Shown: positions 21,428-31,264, counted from the stretch's first letter. The stretch: 40,995 nt of DNA from Willaertia magna (GCA_902984215.1 CADWAF010000467.1:1-40995); one strand, 5' to 3'. Made by a program: numbers and translations. Notes: generated by a model not told the origin, from the letters alone.

Positions 21428-23624
21428 ATGTTATTCAATGAATTACCACCAGAAATAATTGGAACAATATATTCTTATCTTTCAACTAATGATATTATAA
21501 AGTTTATAAAGTATTTGAATAGAAATAATGAAGTGTGTAAAGAGATTACATATTTAAATATTTCACAATTAATTGGATTTGTACAGGAAAATAAATATAC
21601 TACCTTTCCACAAACTGAATTGAAAAAAGCAACATTTATGAAAACTATTAAATTTATTGCAAAATATTTTCCAAATTTAGAAACAATTACTTTAGATTGT
21701 GACGCTTCTATTTATAAAGATATTAAATCGTATAGTAATATTGAAAATATTGAAAAGGATATAAATAATAAAGAATATAAAATATTTAATTTAATTTTAC
21801 ATAATTTAAAACATATTAAACATTTATACTTTCATTATGAATGTTACCAATTTGGCCCAAATTTAGCTTATCATTATAGAAATCAATTAGAAACATTAAC
21901 TTTACCACTTTCTTATTTTTTATCAAATGAAAGTATTTTATTTCATAATGTTTATTTTCCTAAATTAAGAAAATTATTTATTGAAGATAATGAAAATCAT
22001 TCTTTTTATAATTATAATAAGTCAGATGCTTATCAAAGTGATAAATTTAATTTTCAAAAAAATATTTTTAATTTTTTATTTAAAATTATTAATCAATTAA
22101 CACATTTAAGATTTGATTTTTTATTTAACATTTTTAAAGAAAAACATGAAAGGGATAAAATTTGTAAATTATTTACAAAAGAAAATAAATTAATTTCTTT
22201 TGAAACTTATTTTACAGAATTTTCATTTTGGCTATCAGATGAAGTAGACGTTTTACCACAAGAGATTGTTGATAATTTATTTAAATTAAAACAATTAACG
22301 TTTACAGGTGCATCATCACCGATTTGTCATCAAATTACAGAAAAGAGTTTTCCTAATTTAGAAATATTAGATTTATCACATTCAGAACAGAGTAGAGTTC
22401 TAGAATATAGTTATTTATTAATTTCACATACAAAATTAAAACATTTAATTATACAAAGTTTACACACTGATCAATTAATTTTAAATTGTCCAAATTTAGA
22501 GGTTTTAGACATTAAATTCTCTGATTTCTATAATATACAATTTAAATCTATTCATTATAAATTATATAATATTGATTTTAATAATTGTAAATATTTAACT
22601 GATTTAGGTTTACAAAGTATTTTACAAAACTGTCCATTAATTACTGGATTAAACTCTATAGGATGTAAAAATATTAAAAATATATTTAATTTCTCAAATT
22701 TAAAATATTTACAAAAATTAAAATGTGAATCACCAAAACAATTTGATAAATATTTATTATTTAATATTTTTAATACATGCCCTTTATTAAGTAAGTTTAC
22801 AACTTGTGGTTTAACTATTTTGGAAAATGAATTTAACGAGTTTAGCACAAAAGATGAAAATAAATTTTTTAATATTGAAAAATTTTATTTCTTATATTTT
22901 AAACAAAGCTAAAAACATTTATAAATTATATTTATTTAATGTTGAATTAAATGATAATTTATTTAAAATTAAAAGTAATTCTTTAAAATGTTTATATTTA
23001 CATTCTTTACAAAATTTAACAAATGATTGTTTAAATGAAACAATTAAAAATTTACCTAATTTACAAAGTTTAAATATTTTGTATTGTAATTCTATTACAA
23101 AACTTGTAAATTTAGGTAAAAAATTAACAACACTAGAATTAGCATTAAATACAATTGAATTACCAAATAAAGTAGATAATTTACGAGAATTAACTTTAAA
23201 TCATATTGAACAACTATATTTAAATAATAATTTTAAAGTTCCAAATATACGGTCTTTAAGAATTATTTCATGTGATTGTTTAAATTCTAAAGATTTAAAT
23301 TCCACTCTATTTAATTTAATTATGAATAGTAATAATTTATCTACTTTATTTATTGATTCATGTGATTGGTTGTTAGAGTTTAATATTCCAAATCAAATTA
23401 GTTTTTTAGAAATTGTAAACTGTATCTTTTTAAGTACTGTTCAGTGGTTCAGTGAAACGAGGTTACAAGAAATAATTGTTAAAAACTGTCAAAGCTTAAA
23501 AGTGGAACAATTAAAAACAGATTTGAAACTAATGAAACCAAACATTTATTCTTCCATTATATATTGTGGACACAAACAACAACAAGAAAAACCTATTCAC
23601 AACAAAAATTGCAATATCCAATAA
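21428..23624 (+). CDS. F-box/leucine-rich-repeat protein, interrupted by an apparent +1 frameshift at 22910
   Basis: Two overlapping frames form one LRR protein: 21428-22912 (494 residues) and the downstream frame read from 22911 to 23624 (237 residues), about 731 in all if joined. The N-terminal F-box (FNELPPEIIGTIYSYLSTNDII) would bind Skp1 in an SCF ubiquitin ligase. AMN1/FBXL-like LRRs follow throughout (LTDLGLQSILQNCPLITGL and later NLPNLQSLNILYCNSI). The first frame ends FKQS then TAA. Skipping the T of that TAA continues directly as KNIYKLYLFN, an ideal LRR continuation. A GTAAGT at 22791 and TTTAG at 22841-22845 would also join the frames as a 55-nt intron. That would remove SKFTTCGLTI, which itself fits the LRR consensus. 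Sequencing error, recent mutation, splicing and programmed slippage all remain open. Confidence 0.72.
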
Positions 23625-23968
23625 TATAAATTGTATAAAAATAAATTGATTGAAATGAAATCCGCAGAATTCACATTTACAATCCCAAACAATCTGCCAT
23701 AATGACCGGTTTAATAAGGAAGTTATTTGGCGGATTGTATAATGAAACCGATTAAAATAACAATGGTGACAATAAGCATAACGTCAGAATCCGCGTTTGC
23801 CTCTCCTTTATTTGCAGTGCAAGTGGACTGTCGGCGCACTTTCACAATATTATTTTTATAAGCGCGCCGACATCAATACCACATAAAAGAGAATCGGTCC
23901 AGGTTTCACAAATCCACAAAAAAAACAATTCAAGTAATAATCATACAGCAAAACAAATTATCTCAGAA
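23625..23968. other. Alternative oxidase upstream region
   Basis: 344 nt without a gene, between the F-box/LRR stop and the AOX ATG. It is unusually structured and locally GC-rich. It holds three copies of AATCCGC (both orientations), an inverted pair around 23689-23738, and a 9-bp GC-rich inverted repeat at 23829-23872. It is likely the AOX promoter. Confidence 0.55.
23829..23872. promoter_or_regulatory. GC-rich 9-bp inverted repeat upstream of AOX
   Basis: TGTCGGCGC (23829-23837) and its exact complement GCGCCGACA (23864-23872) flank an A/T-rich 26-nt spacer, about 100 nt before the AOX start codon. Such arms are very rare in this AT-rich DNA. They may be paired transcription-factor sites or a hairpin in the leader. 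Confidence 0.4.
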
Positions 23969-24949
23969 ATGAAACAATCATTTAAATATTTGTTGAATAG
24001 CAATAACAAGACATATTTCAATATGTTGCGCAGTGTCCAAAAGGTAAATTACTGTACTTCAATGATAACAAAACAAGGGGGTGTAGCTTCATTATTAAAC
24101 GACAATGCCTCATCTATTGATTGGAAAGTTGGTGAAGAAAGTAAGGTAAATAATTCAAAACCAATAATGTCACCTGCCAAAGTTGCTGAATTATATGGTA
24201 AAAATCACGTTCAACTAAGCCACAGTTCATTTAGACCATACGGTTCTGAATCATTCACAGATGTTAAAGAATTAGATTCATATGCTGTTAAAAGAAGTTT
24301 CCAACCAAAAGATCTTACAGATAAAACAGCATTAAGTATTATGAGATTCCTTAGAGTATTTGTCCATGCCTTCTTTGGAAATAGATATATGCATCACGCA
24401 GTTGTTTTAGAAACAGTTGCTGCTGTGCCTGGAATGGTTGCTGGTAAGTATTATTAATATCTTTATAATTCTTAATAATTTCTTTAAATATCAGGTGCTT
24501 GGAAACACTTTGTCTCTTTAAGAAAGATGAGAAAGGAGCAAGGATATATCTCTGAATTATTAGAAGAAGCTGAAAACGAAAGAATGCACTTAATTACATG
24601 GATGGAATTATGTAGACCTACATTATTAGAAAGATTATTAGTAATCATTGCTCAAATCGGTTTTACTTCTTTCTATTCCCTTGCTTATATGATTGCACCA
24701 AGATTTTGTCACAGATTGGTTGGTTATTTAGAAGAAGAAGCAGTGAATGCATATTCTGAATTTTTAGAAGCAATAGATAAAGGAGAAATTGAAAATCGTC
24801 CTGCTCCTGATTTCGCAATTAAATATTGGAATTTAGCTCCAGGTTCTACATTAAGAGATGTTGTTGCAGTAGTTAGAACTGATGAATGTATGCACAGAGA
24901 TTATAATCACCAACTTTCAAGTAAATATCAAGATGGTATTTTAGAATAA
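23969..24949 (+). CDS. AOX: Mitochondrial alternative oxidase, two exons
   Basis: Exons 23969-24443 and 24495-24949. The intron 24444-24494 (51 nt) starts GTAAGT and ends TCAG, and the phase 1 join gives 309 residues. AOX is a di-iron ubiquinol oxidase of the inner mitochondrial membrane. It reduces oxygen to water while bypassing complexes III and IV. Iron ligands are visible in LETVA (Glu148), NERMH (Glu187, His190), LEEEA (within 238-240) and TDECMH (Glu289, His292). The first ~40 residues are rich in Lys, Ser, Asn and Thr with few acids, fitting an import presequence. The intron lies just after the first iron motif. The upstream DNA has repeated motifs that suggest induced expression. All catalytic residues are present. 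Confidence 0.96.
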
Positions 24950-25102
24950 CTTAATATTCTGTAAAAGGGTATAATAATCTAATAAGCTTATTTGTGAATT
25001 TGTAAATAACAAAATAAATTATTAATTGCATAAAATTATTGTTTAGTATTATTTTAATATTTCTTGTCACACATAAATAAATGGTCAAGTTTAATAAATC
25101 AT

Positions 25103-27304
25103 TTATTCATCTACTACTGTAATCACTAATTGTTCATTATTTACATCTTTCTCTAAAATACTTTCCTTTTCTACTTGTATTGTAATATTACTTTCTTTTA
25201 ATTGGAAAGCACCATTTTTACAAAATATAGAACGTACAGATTGTAATACTTTTTGAGGATTAACTTGTTTATCATTCGCCACACGTACTTTAATAGTAGC
25301 TATTAATTTATCTTTTTCTTGATATTCTTCCTCATCTTCCATAATTTCATCTAAGGCATTAGTATTTAAAGACCAGAAATGTTCGCTATGTATTTCTAAC
25401 ACACCTTCAACAACAGTTGATGCTTCGCGTACACATTTTGACAAGTGACTTACTAACTTTTCAGGTGTTGTTTGTAATAAAATTTTACCATTTTGTTTTA
25501 ATATTGGATAAATAAAATAAATAGTTGTTACAATACAAGTTAAAGTAATTAATAAATGTACAAATCCATATAATATAATAGGTATTATATTTATAATATT
25601 TAAATAAAATAATAAAATTAAATGTAAATGTGATTCACGTAAAATTTGATACATAAAAGAACTAAATAAATTTTTTCTTAACTTTTTAAATTTCTTTAAA
25701 TAAGTTTTTAAATATCTTTCAACAATAAATGAATACCAATTATTATTATTATTATTTGATGGTAACATTTGATATCTAGTATTAGATGATCCAAAAGGAT
25801 AAAAAGCACCATTTAAATTAGAATAAGAATTATTTCTTATTCCTTTATTATTCATTTGTTGTGGATTATCATTCTTATTATTACCAAATAAATAAACTGT
25901 AAAAATATTAAATATTAATCCTAATAAAATAAAGAATATTGTTATCCAAGAATTATCATTAATAATTATAATTGTTCTATTTAAATAAACATTTGTAATT
26001 AAAAATTGCATCATCTCTGAAAATATACTTAATGAAACAAATACAGCAAAAATAGAATTACCGAATCTTAATAATACACGTAAACGTTTCCACACACCAA
26101 AGCTATACGTTTCAAAAAGTAAATTATTTATACTTTCTTCTTTCTTTTCATCGTTATCTAATAATAATATATTATTTGTATTATTTACTGTAGATAATTT
26201 ACTACTTGTAATTATACTTGTATTCTTTTCTTGTTCAAACTTTTTAACATAAATTAAAATAAAATCAACTAAAAACATAAATGTTCTATGTAATAAATAA
26301 AATCCTGAAAATAATGTTAAAACCCCAATAAAAAAATAATTATTACTAAAATATTGCATTTCTGCATCTACAATATTACCTCCTATGTTTTTAGTGTTAA
26401 TCCCATCTACTATTTGTTCACCATTGATAACACTATCTTCTGTATTTATTGTTGATGTTGGATCATGATGGTGATGTCCAAAATGTAAAACACCATAAAA
26501 TATTTCAAATACAGAATATCCAATTAAAAATAAACAAATTAAAAAATAAAATTTTAAATGAAATTGTGGATGGTTAATAAAAAATTTAAAAAATGATTTG
26601 ATATGATTTATTATCCATTGTAAAGAAGAATCTTTAAATAATAATAAAAATTGGTCAATATTTAAAAAATCTTTTAAAACTTCTATAATATTATTATTTG
26701 AATAAGAATTAACAGTTGAAGATGATTGTTGGGTATTTTTCTTTGTAAAATAATTGTAAATAGATTGAATAAATAAATAAATAAATTTATAAATTTTAAT
26801 AAAGAAACGCACAACAATTGATAAAATTTTCTTCCAAGAATATTTTTTTACTCTTTTCTTTTTATTATTGTGGTGGTGATGATGTTGGCATTGATCGTTA
26901 TGACAATGATGATGATGTTCAGGTAATAAAGGAGAAGAAGAAGAAATAGTATTATTATTAATTAAGCTTGTAGGATTATTGCTAGCACTGGTAGTAGGGG
27001 TAAGAGTAGAATTCGGAAAGAAAAAACTAATAGCTACATCTCCTAGGTGATTGTTATTTAAAGTATTGTTATTATTATTAGTGGAAATAGTAGGACTAGT
27101 GTTTATAGTATTGTTGTTATTGGTTTGATTAAATGTTGTACTTTCTGTATTATTAATATTTCTAATAGTATTACTTCTATTAGATAATCTATCACCAGTA
27201 ACAATAGATGGAGTAAATGATAAATCGGTATTGTTTTTATCATCACTGTTCTCTTCTTGTTGCTGTTCCGAGTTATGAAGAAGAGGAGAAGAAGCGGGAA
27301 GCAT
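25103..27304 (-). CDS. SLC30A6: Cation diffusion facilitator, ZnT6 (SLC30A6)-like
   Basis: 733 residues, single exon. The N-terminal ~140 residues are Asn/Ser/Thr rich. A His cluster (EHHHHCHNDQCQHHHHH) at about residues 130-145 is a likely metal-binding loop. The CDF-type membrane core follows. Its second helix region LLHRTFMFLVDF aligns with the 'FHMLFD' zinc-site helix but has Met where the His is needed. YSFGVWKRLRVLLRFGNSIF matches the 'YSYGxxRxEVLxGFxN' block. The fifth helix (HLHLILLFYLNI) lacks the second-site Asp. After PILKQNGKILLQTTP, the cytosolic domain contains GVLEIHSEHFWSLN, closely like ZnT6's 'GVLEVRNEHFWTL'. ZnT6 does not transport alone but supports ZnT5 in zinc loading of secretory enzymes. 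It is longer than usual because of Asn-rich inserts. Confidence 0.76.
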   Translation of the reverse strand: MLPASSPLLHNSEQQQEENSDDKNNTDLSFTPSIVTGDRLSNRSNTIRNINNTESTTFNQTNNNNTINTSPTISTNNNNNTLNNNHLGDVAISFFFPNSTLTPTTSASNNPTSLINNNTISSSSPLLPEHHHHCHNDQCQHHHHHNNKKKRVKKYSWKKILSIVVRFFIKIYKFIYLFIQSIYNYFTKKNTQQSSSTVNSYSNNNIIEVLKDFLNIDQFLLLFKDSSLQWIINHIKSFFKFFINHPQFHLKFYFLICLFLIGYSVFEIFYGVLHFGHHHHDPTSTINTEDSVINGEQIVDGINTKNIGGNIVDAEMQYFSNNYFFIGVLTLFSGFYLLHRTFMFLVDFILIYVKKFEQEKNTSIITSSKLSTVNNTNNILLLDNDEKKEESINNLLFETYSFGVWKRLRVLLRFGNSIFAVFVSLSIFSEMMQFLITNVYLNRTIIIINDNSWITIFFILLGLIFNIFTVYLFGNNKNDNPQQMNNKGIRNNSYSNLNGAFYPFGSSNTRYQMLPSNNNNNNWYSFIVERYLKTYLKKFKKLRKNLFSSFMYQILRESHLHLILLFYLNIINIIPIILYGFVHLLITLTCIVTTIYFIYPILKQNGKILLQTTPEKLVSHLSKCVREASTVVEGVLEIHSEHFWSLNTNALDEIMEDEEEYQEKDKLIATIKVRVANDKQVNPQKVLQSVRSIFCKNGAFQLKESNITIQVEKESILEKDVNNEQLVITVVDE
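25739..25756. repeat. (ATT)n microsatellite in the ZnT6-like coding sequence
   Basis: Six ATT triplets on the plus strand, AAT on the coding strand, encode an Asn run in a cytosolic loop. A short, probably length-variable tract. Confidence 0.7.
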
Positions 27305-27569
27305 TTTTTATTTTATTAAAAAAATATTTTAACACTGCCTTAACCAGCCGTGGAATTTTCCCTTGAAATTGTAATTAAGAAAAGGGTTGTTGATTTTTAA
27401 AAAGTATTATTGGCATACTTGACCGATTTCATAACAAAACCTAATACTATTCTTGTTCTTTGTTAACAAGGCTTCAAAGAGCAATTCAGGTACAAATGTC
27501 TTTATAGCCATTTTGGTAAATTTATGTTATCCGGGTATATACTTTAAGACTCCAGATTTCAAGAAAACA

Positions 27570-29990
27570 ATGCGTGCAGAGAGTATACCAAACAATGACG
27601 AACGCAACCCATCAGAAGAGGTGGTAACACGGTCTGATGACAATAGCAGTAATATTAATAACGAACCACTAACACCACCAATCAATAGAAATAGCTTACG
27701 ATCGAAATTAAAAAGAATATTAAAACCTAGAGAGGACGACAATAAAACATTAACAAATATTGTCAATGAACAGGAGTCTCTCTCCGAAAAGCCAACAATT
27801 AAAGCATATTTATGCAATTATTGTACATCTACTAATGCACTATTTATAATATTTATACTGCAGGGTTTGTTTACTTTAATATGCGGTGTTGTTCTACTGT
27901 ACTTGGTAGGAACAGGTGTTTTAAAACGTAATATAGAATATCAACAATTACAAACACAATTCTTTCTTAAAGAACAAATAGATGGTTTCGTTAAATCTAT
28001 TGAACAATTTGTTGATTTTACAAATTATTATATAAAAAGTAAAACATTCAATGCCAATAACCCTCTGCATTGGTTTGTTTTGTTTAGAAGTATAGATTCA
28101 ATATTTTCAGATAGTACGCCCACAGCTTATATGCTGGGCAGATATGATGATACTTACATGTCTAGAGGAAAGACATTCTACTATTATGACCCCCTCACAG
28201 GGTTTATGAATTACTATAATATTACTGATTATAATGTAAACTCAATTGCTTCTTTATTTAATAATTCTCGTATAACACAAAGTGTTCCATCAGATTATAG
28301 ATGCACAAAAACACCGTGGTATATACCTTATACAAAACCAACTAACTATAACACAATGGCCACTTGGTCTGAATTATTCTTAAATATAAATAATAGCTCA
28401 GCCATTAGTTTAAGTATTCCACTTTATTCCAATGTGACTATAGATTCACTACCAGAGTATACCACCCGTAATTATTCTTATGTTGTTTCACTCCTTGATT
28501 TAACCTTAGAAAGTAGTAAGAAGTGTCCACCTCATTTATATGGAATATTTGGTATTCAACTTAATTTAAATACTGTTCAATCAGTGATTGCAGAGTCGCT
28601 AACGGGGGGATTTGATAATATGTTTATTATTAATTCTAACAGTATTATTTTAGCGAACTCCAGTTCATATTATGCAAGGGCGAATGGATTGCAGGATAAA
28701 TTATTTGAAGAAGTTATGAAAAGAAATTTGACAGGTTTACTAAAGAATTGTAATTCAAGTTTTATAATATCTGAGAATTCTAATATTACAAGATTTACAT
28801 TTGATTATAAACAATATACGTATTACTGTGAGTTTGATTCTTTATGTTTAAGGTTTGGGTTAGATTGGGGAGTGGTTACCCTACTAAGAACGTCTAATTT
28901 ATTTTCAACAATAATAGAAAACGATATGACATCACTTGTCGCTTTTATAATATTTTTTATAGTAGCTATTATTGTATTATTTGTAATAGTTCAATTTTTA
29001 AGTACTTTAATCAAAAGAGAATCAAGAACTATGAATGATTTAATTCAATTAAATTCTTTATATGATGATAAACAAGGTGAAGTTACAAGGTTATTCTTTT
29101 TTGATATCAACCAAATAGAAAGTTCTATTAAACGTTTAAGAAAATTGTTTAGATTATTTTCACAATATGTACCACCAATGATCGTAAAGAAGATTATCAA
29201 TGGTGAAGATCAATATGATGAAATTGGAATGAGAAAACAATATCTAACAATAATGCATATCAGTATTAATGGATTAGATAAGATATCAGATCTAATGGAT
29301 GGTAAAAATTTTTCAGAAATGGCATCTGATTACTATGCAATGATAAATGATGGAATTAAAGATAGTGGTGGTATTGTAGAGGAATATTTTGGTGAAAATG
29401 TTATTTCAATATTTAATGAAACATCTTTTCCAATATTAAATCATGAAAAATCAGCATGTGAGGCAGCTTTAAATATTGTTCAAGGGATTAATGAATTGAA
29501 TGAAAAGTGGAAAAGAGAAGAGTTGTCTGTGGTTATTGGGATTAATTGTGGTTCAATTTTATTTGGTAATTTAGGAAGTCGTAAAAGAATGAATATGACA
29601 TGTGTTGGGTTTGATGTTGATATTTCATTAAAATTAAGATATTTAAATACATATTTTAAAACAAATATATTAATTAGTGATACTATTTATGAACAAGTGA
29701 AGGATGTATATATTTGTTATTTTATTGATTTCTTTCGTTTTAGAGATGATGAACATATGATTCCAATTTATTCACTAATTTCAAGAAGAGACGATGGAAA
29801 TGATTTACAACGAAAGATTGAAAAGGATTTATTAGTTATTCAACAATTAATGTCAGAAAAAAAATTTGAAAGAATGATAGATGCTTGTCAAAAGATTTTA
29901 AATTTAGAAGAATTACATGTTATAAGACATTTATTATGTAGAGCACAATCTTTACAAAATAATATTGAAAATGCAAAGGTAAGAAATTAA
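27570..29990 (+). CDS. Two-pass receptor with a degenerate class III adenylyl/guanylyl cyclase domain
   Basis: 806 residues from the first ATG (27570). The frame is open from a TTG 117 nt earlier. A polar N-terminus precedes TM1 (ALFIIFILQGLFTLICGVVL). A Cache-like extracellular domain of roughly 340 residues with many N-glycosylation sequons follows, then TM2 (LVAFIIFFIVAIIVLFVI). The cytosolic part keeps the class III cyclase frame: FSQYVPPMIVKKII, GGIVEEYFGENVISIF and VIGINCGSILFGNLGS. Catalytic positions have changed. The first metal Asp is Ser565, the second is Glu609, the transition-state Asn is Asp684 and Arg is Lys688. Phe681 replaces the Asp of GDxVN. Heteromeric or signalling-only function is likely (inference). 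A GTAAGA...TATAG stretch (29979-30011) could be a 33-nt intron that replaces the last three residues by a longer tail. Confidence 0.85.
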   Translation: MRAESIPNNDERNPSEEVVTRSDDNSSNINNEPLTPPINRNSLRSKLKRILKPREDDNKTLTNIVNEQESLSEKPTIKAYLCNYCTSTNALFIIFILQGLFTLICGVVLLYLVGTGVLKRNIEYQQLQTQFFLKEQIDGFVKSIEQFVDFTNYYIKSKTFNANNPLHWFVLFRSIDSIFSDSTPTAYMLGRYDDTYMSRGKTFYYYDPLTGFMNYYNITDYNVNSIASLFNNSRITQSVPSDYRCTKTPWYIPYTKPTNYNTMATWSELFLNINNSSAISLSIPLYSNVTIDSLPEYTTRNYSYVVSLLDLTLESSKKCPPHLYGIFGIQLNLNTVQSVIAESLTGGFDNMFIINSNSIILANSSSYYARANGLQDKLFEEVMKRNLTGLLKNCNSSFIISENSNITRFTFDYKQYTYYCEFDSLCLRFGLDWGVVTLLRTSNLFSTIIENDMTSLVAFIIFFIVAIIVLFVIVQFLSTLIKRESRTMNDLIQLNSLYDDKQGEVTRLFFFDINQIESSIKRLRKLFRLFSQYVPPMIVKKIINGEDQYDEIGMRKQYLTIMHISINGLDKISDLMDGKNFSEMASDYYAMINDGIKDSGGIVEEYFGENVISIFNETSFPILNHEKSACEAALNIVQGINELNEKWKREELSVVIGINCGSILFGNLGSRKRMNMTCVGFDVDISLKLRYLNTYFKTNILISDTIYEQVKDVYICYFIDFFRFRDDEHMIPIYSLISRRDDGNDLQRKIEKDLLVIQQLMSEKKFERMIDACQKILNLEELHVIRHLLCRAQSLQNNIENAKVRN

Positions 29991-30016
29991 CTTTGATTTG
30001 AATTATAATAGTACCG

Positions 30017-31210
30017 TCAATTAAATGATGTGTCGTTATCTAAGTCTTTTATTCTTTTTCTTTTTTTATCTTGTTTAAAGTAAATGTTTAAATCAATTAG
30101 TTGACAGTTGTTTAATCTATCTACTACCTTAATAACTTGTTCATTATCCTCATCATTTATTTTAAAATTACTGTTAATAATAAATTTATCATTATCTCCT
30201 AGAATTGGAAATATGTACTTTCTTTTAACTGTCCCATCAAATTTAATTTCTGTAAATTTATCAATATAGTTTAATTCATGAAATTTATGATCCACATTAA
30301 ATACTTCAAAATCATCCAATCCAGTGATATAAATAAGATTATTTTCAGTAACAATCATATTAAATTTGTTTCCATTGTAAAGATTATTTATTTTATCATT
30401 ATTTTCTAGAGAAATATTAATTTTTGTAAATGTTAAAACTTCGTCACACACTGGCAAACCTAATTCTCCACAATAATTACATCCACAACCAAATAGTTCA
30501 TTGTAAGTGGTTAAAATTAAAGTAAAACCTAAATTACATGATATTTTTTTTACTTTATATGGAAAATCAATCTTTGTAAACTCTTCTATTTGAGATTTAT
30601 CTAAAATTCCCAATTCACCACATTCATTATTTCCAGCACCATAAATATTTCCATTGTAATCTAAAATAATTGAATGTTCACTACTACATTGTAAATCTTT
30701 TATATTTAAAGTTAAAATTTTAGTTAAATTTTTAATGAAATCTTCACATGGTAATCCTAATTGACCATAATCATTATCCCCAAAACCATATAAAATATTA
30801 TTATCTGTATAAATAAATAAATGACTACCACTACTTTTAATAAATTTAATTTCTTCTTTATTATTTATAAGTTCAGTAACATTTGTAAATTTTGATTTGT
30901 TGTGAAAAACTTTTTCACATAGAGAACCAAATTTACCCATAAAATAAAATTCATTCTTTTCATTTACAATAAAAATACCTTCTTCACTACATTCAATAAA
31001 TTTAATTTTATTAAAATTATGTTTTAATTTATCAAAATTAATAATGTCGCTAGTATCATCATGTAAATAAATATCATTACATTCAGTTACAATCACAGTG
31101 CTTCCAGTATTTCTTTTAATAAATTTAATTTTATGACTAAATGATACCTTTTCAACCTTCTCTTTACTTTCTCTTCTTTTCCTCTCTGGTAACAAGTGAA
31201 TAATCTCCAT
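30017..31210 (-). CDS. RCC1-like beta-propeller protein (paralogue C)
   Basis: 397 residues, single exon. Three blades are canonical (LYGFGDNDYGQLG, IYGAGNNECGELG, LFGCGCNYCGELG). A first (FYFMGKFGSL) and last (IYITGLDDFEVF) are worn. The middle segment, GELGI followed by F-KVKKI-C and LTFTKIN, is shared with the gene at 3119-4378, so these two are the closest pair. A basic N-terminus (PERKRRESKEK) and a C-terminal KKRKRIK suggest nuclear import. The start codon is only 54 nt from the divergent TMA16 start. The stop lies 26 nt from the stop of the cyclase-like gene. No function beyond the propeller fold can be assigned. Confidence 0.83.
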   Translation of the reverse strand: MEIIHLLPERKRRESKEKVEKVSFSHKIKFIKRNTGSTVIVTECNDIYLHDDTSDIINFDKLKHNFNKIKFIECSEEGIFIVNEKNEFYFMGKFGSLCEKVFHNKSKFTNVTELINNKEEIKFIKSSGSHLFIYTDNNILYGFGDNDYGQLGLPCEDFIKNLTKILTLNIKDLQCSSEHSIILDYNGNIYGAGNNECGELGILDKSQIEEFTKIDFPYKVKKISCNLGFTLILTTYNELFGCGCNYCGELGLPVCDEVLTFTKINISLENNDKINNLYNGNKFNMIVTENNLIYITGLDDFEVFNVDHKFHELNYIDKFTEIKFDGTVKRKYIFPILGDNDKFIINSNFKINDEDNEQVIKVVDRLNNCQLIDLNIYFKQDKKRKRIKDLDNDTSFN

Positions 31211-31264
31211 GTATTTTTTAAATTACCAGTTTATAAACTTCAAATATTTATTGAACTAAAAAAA

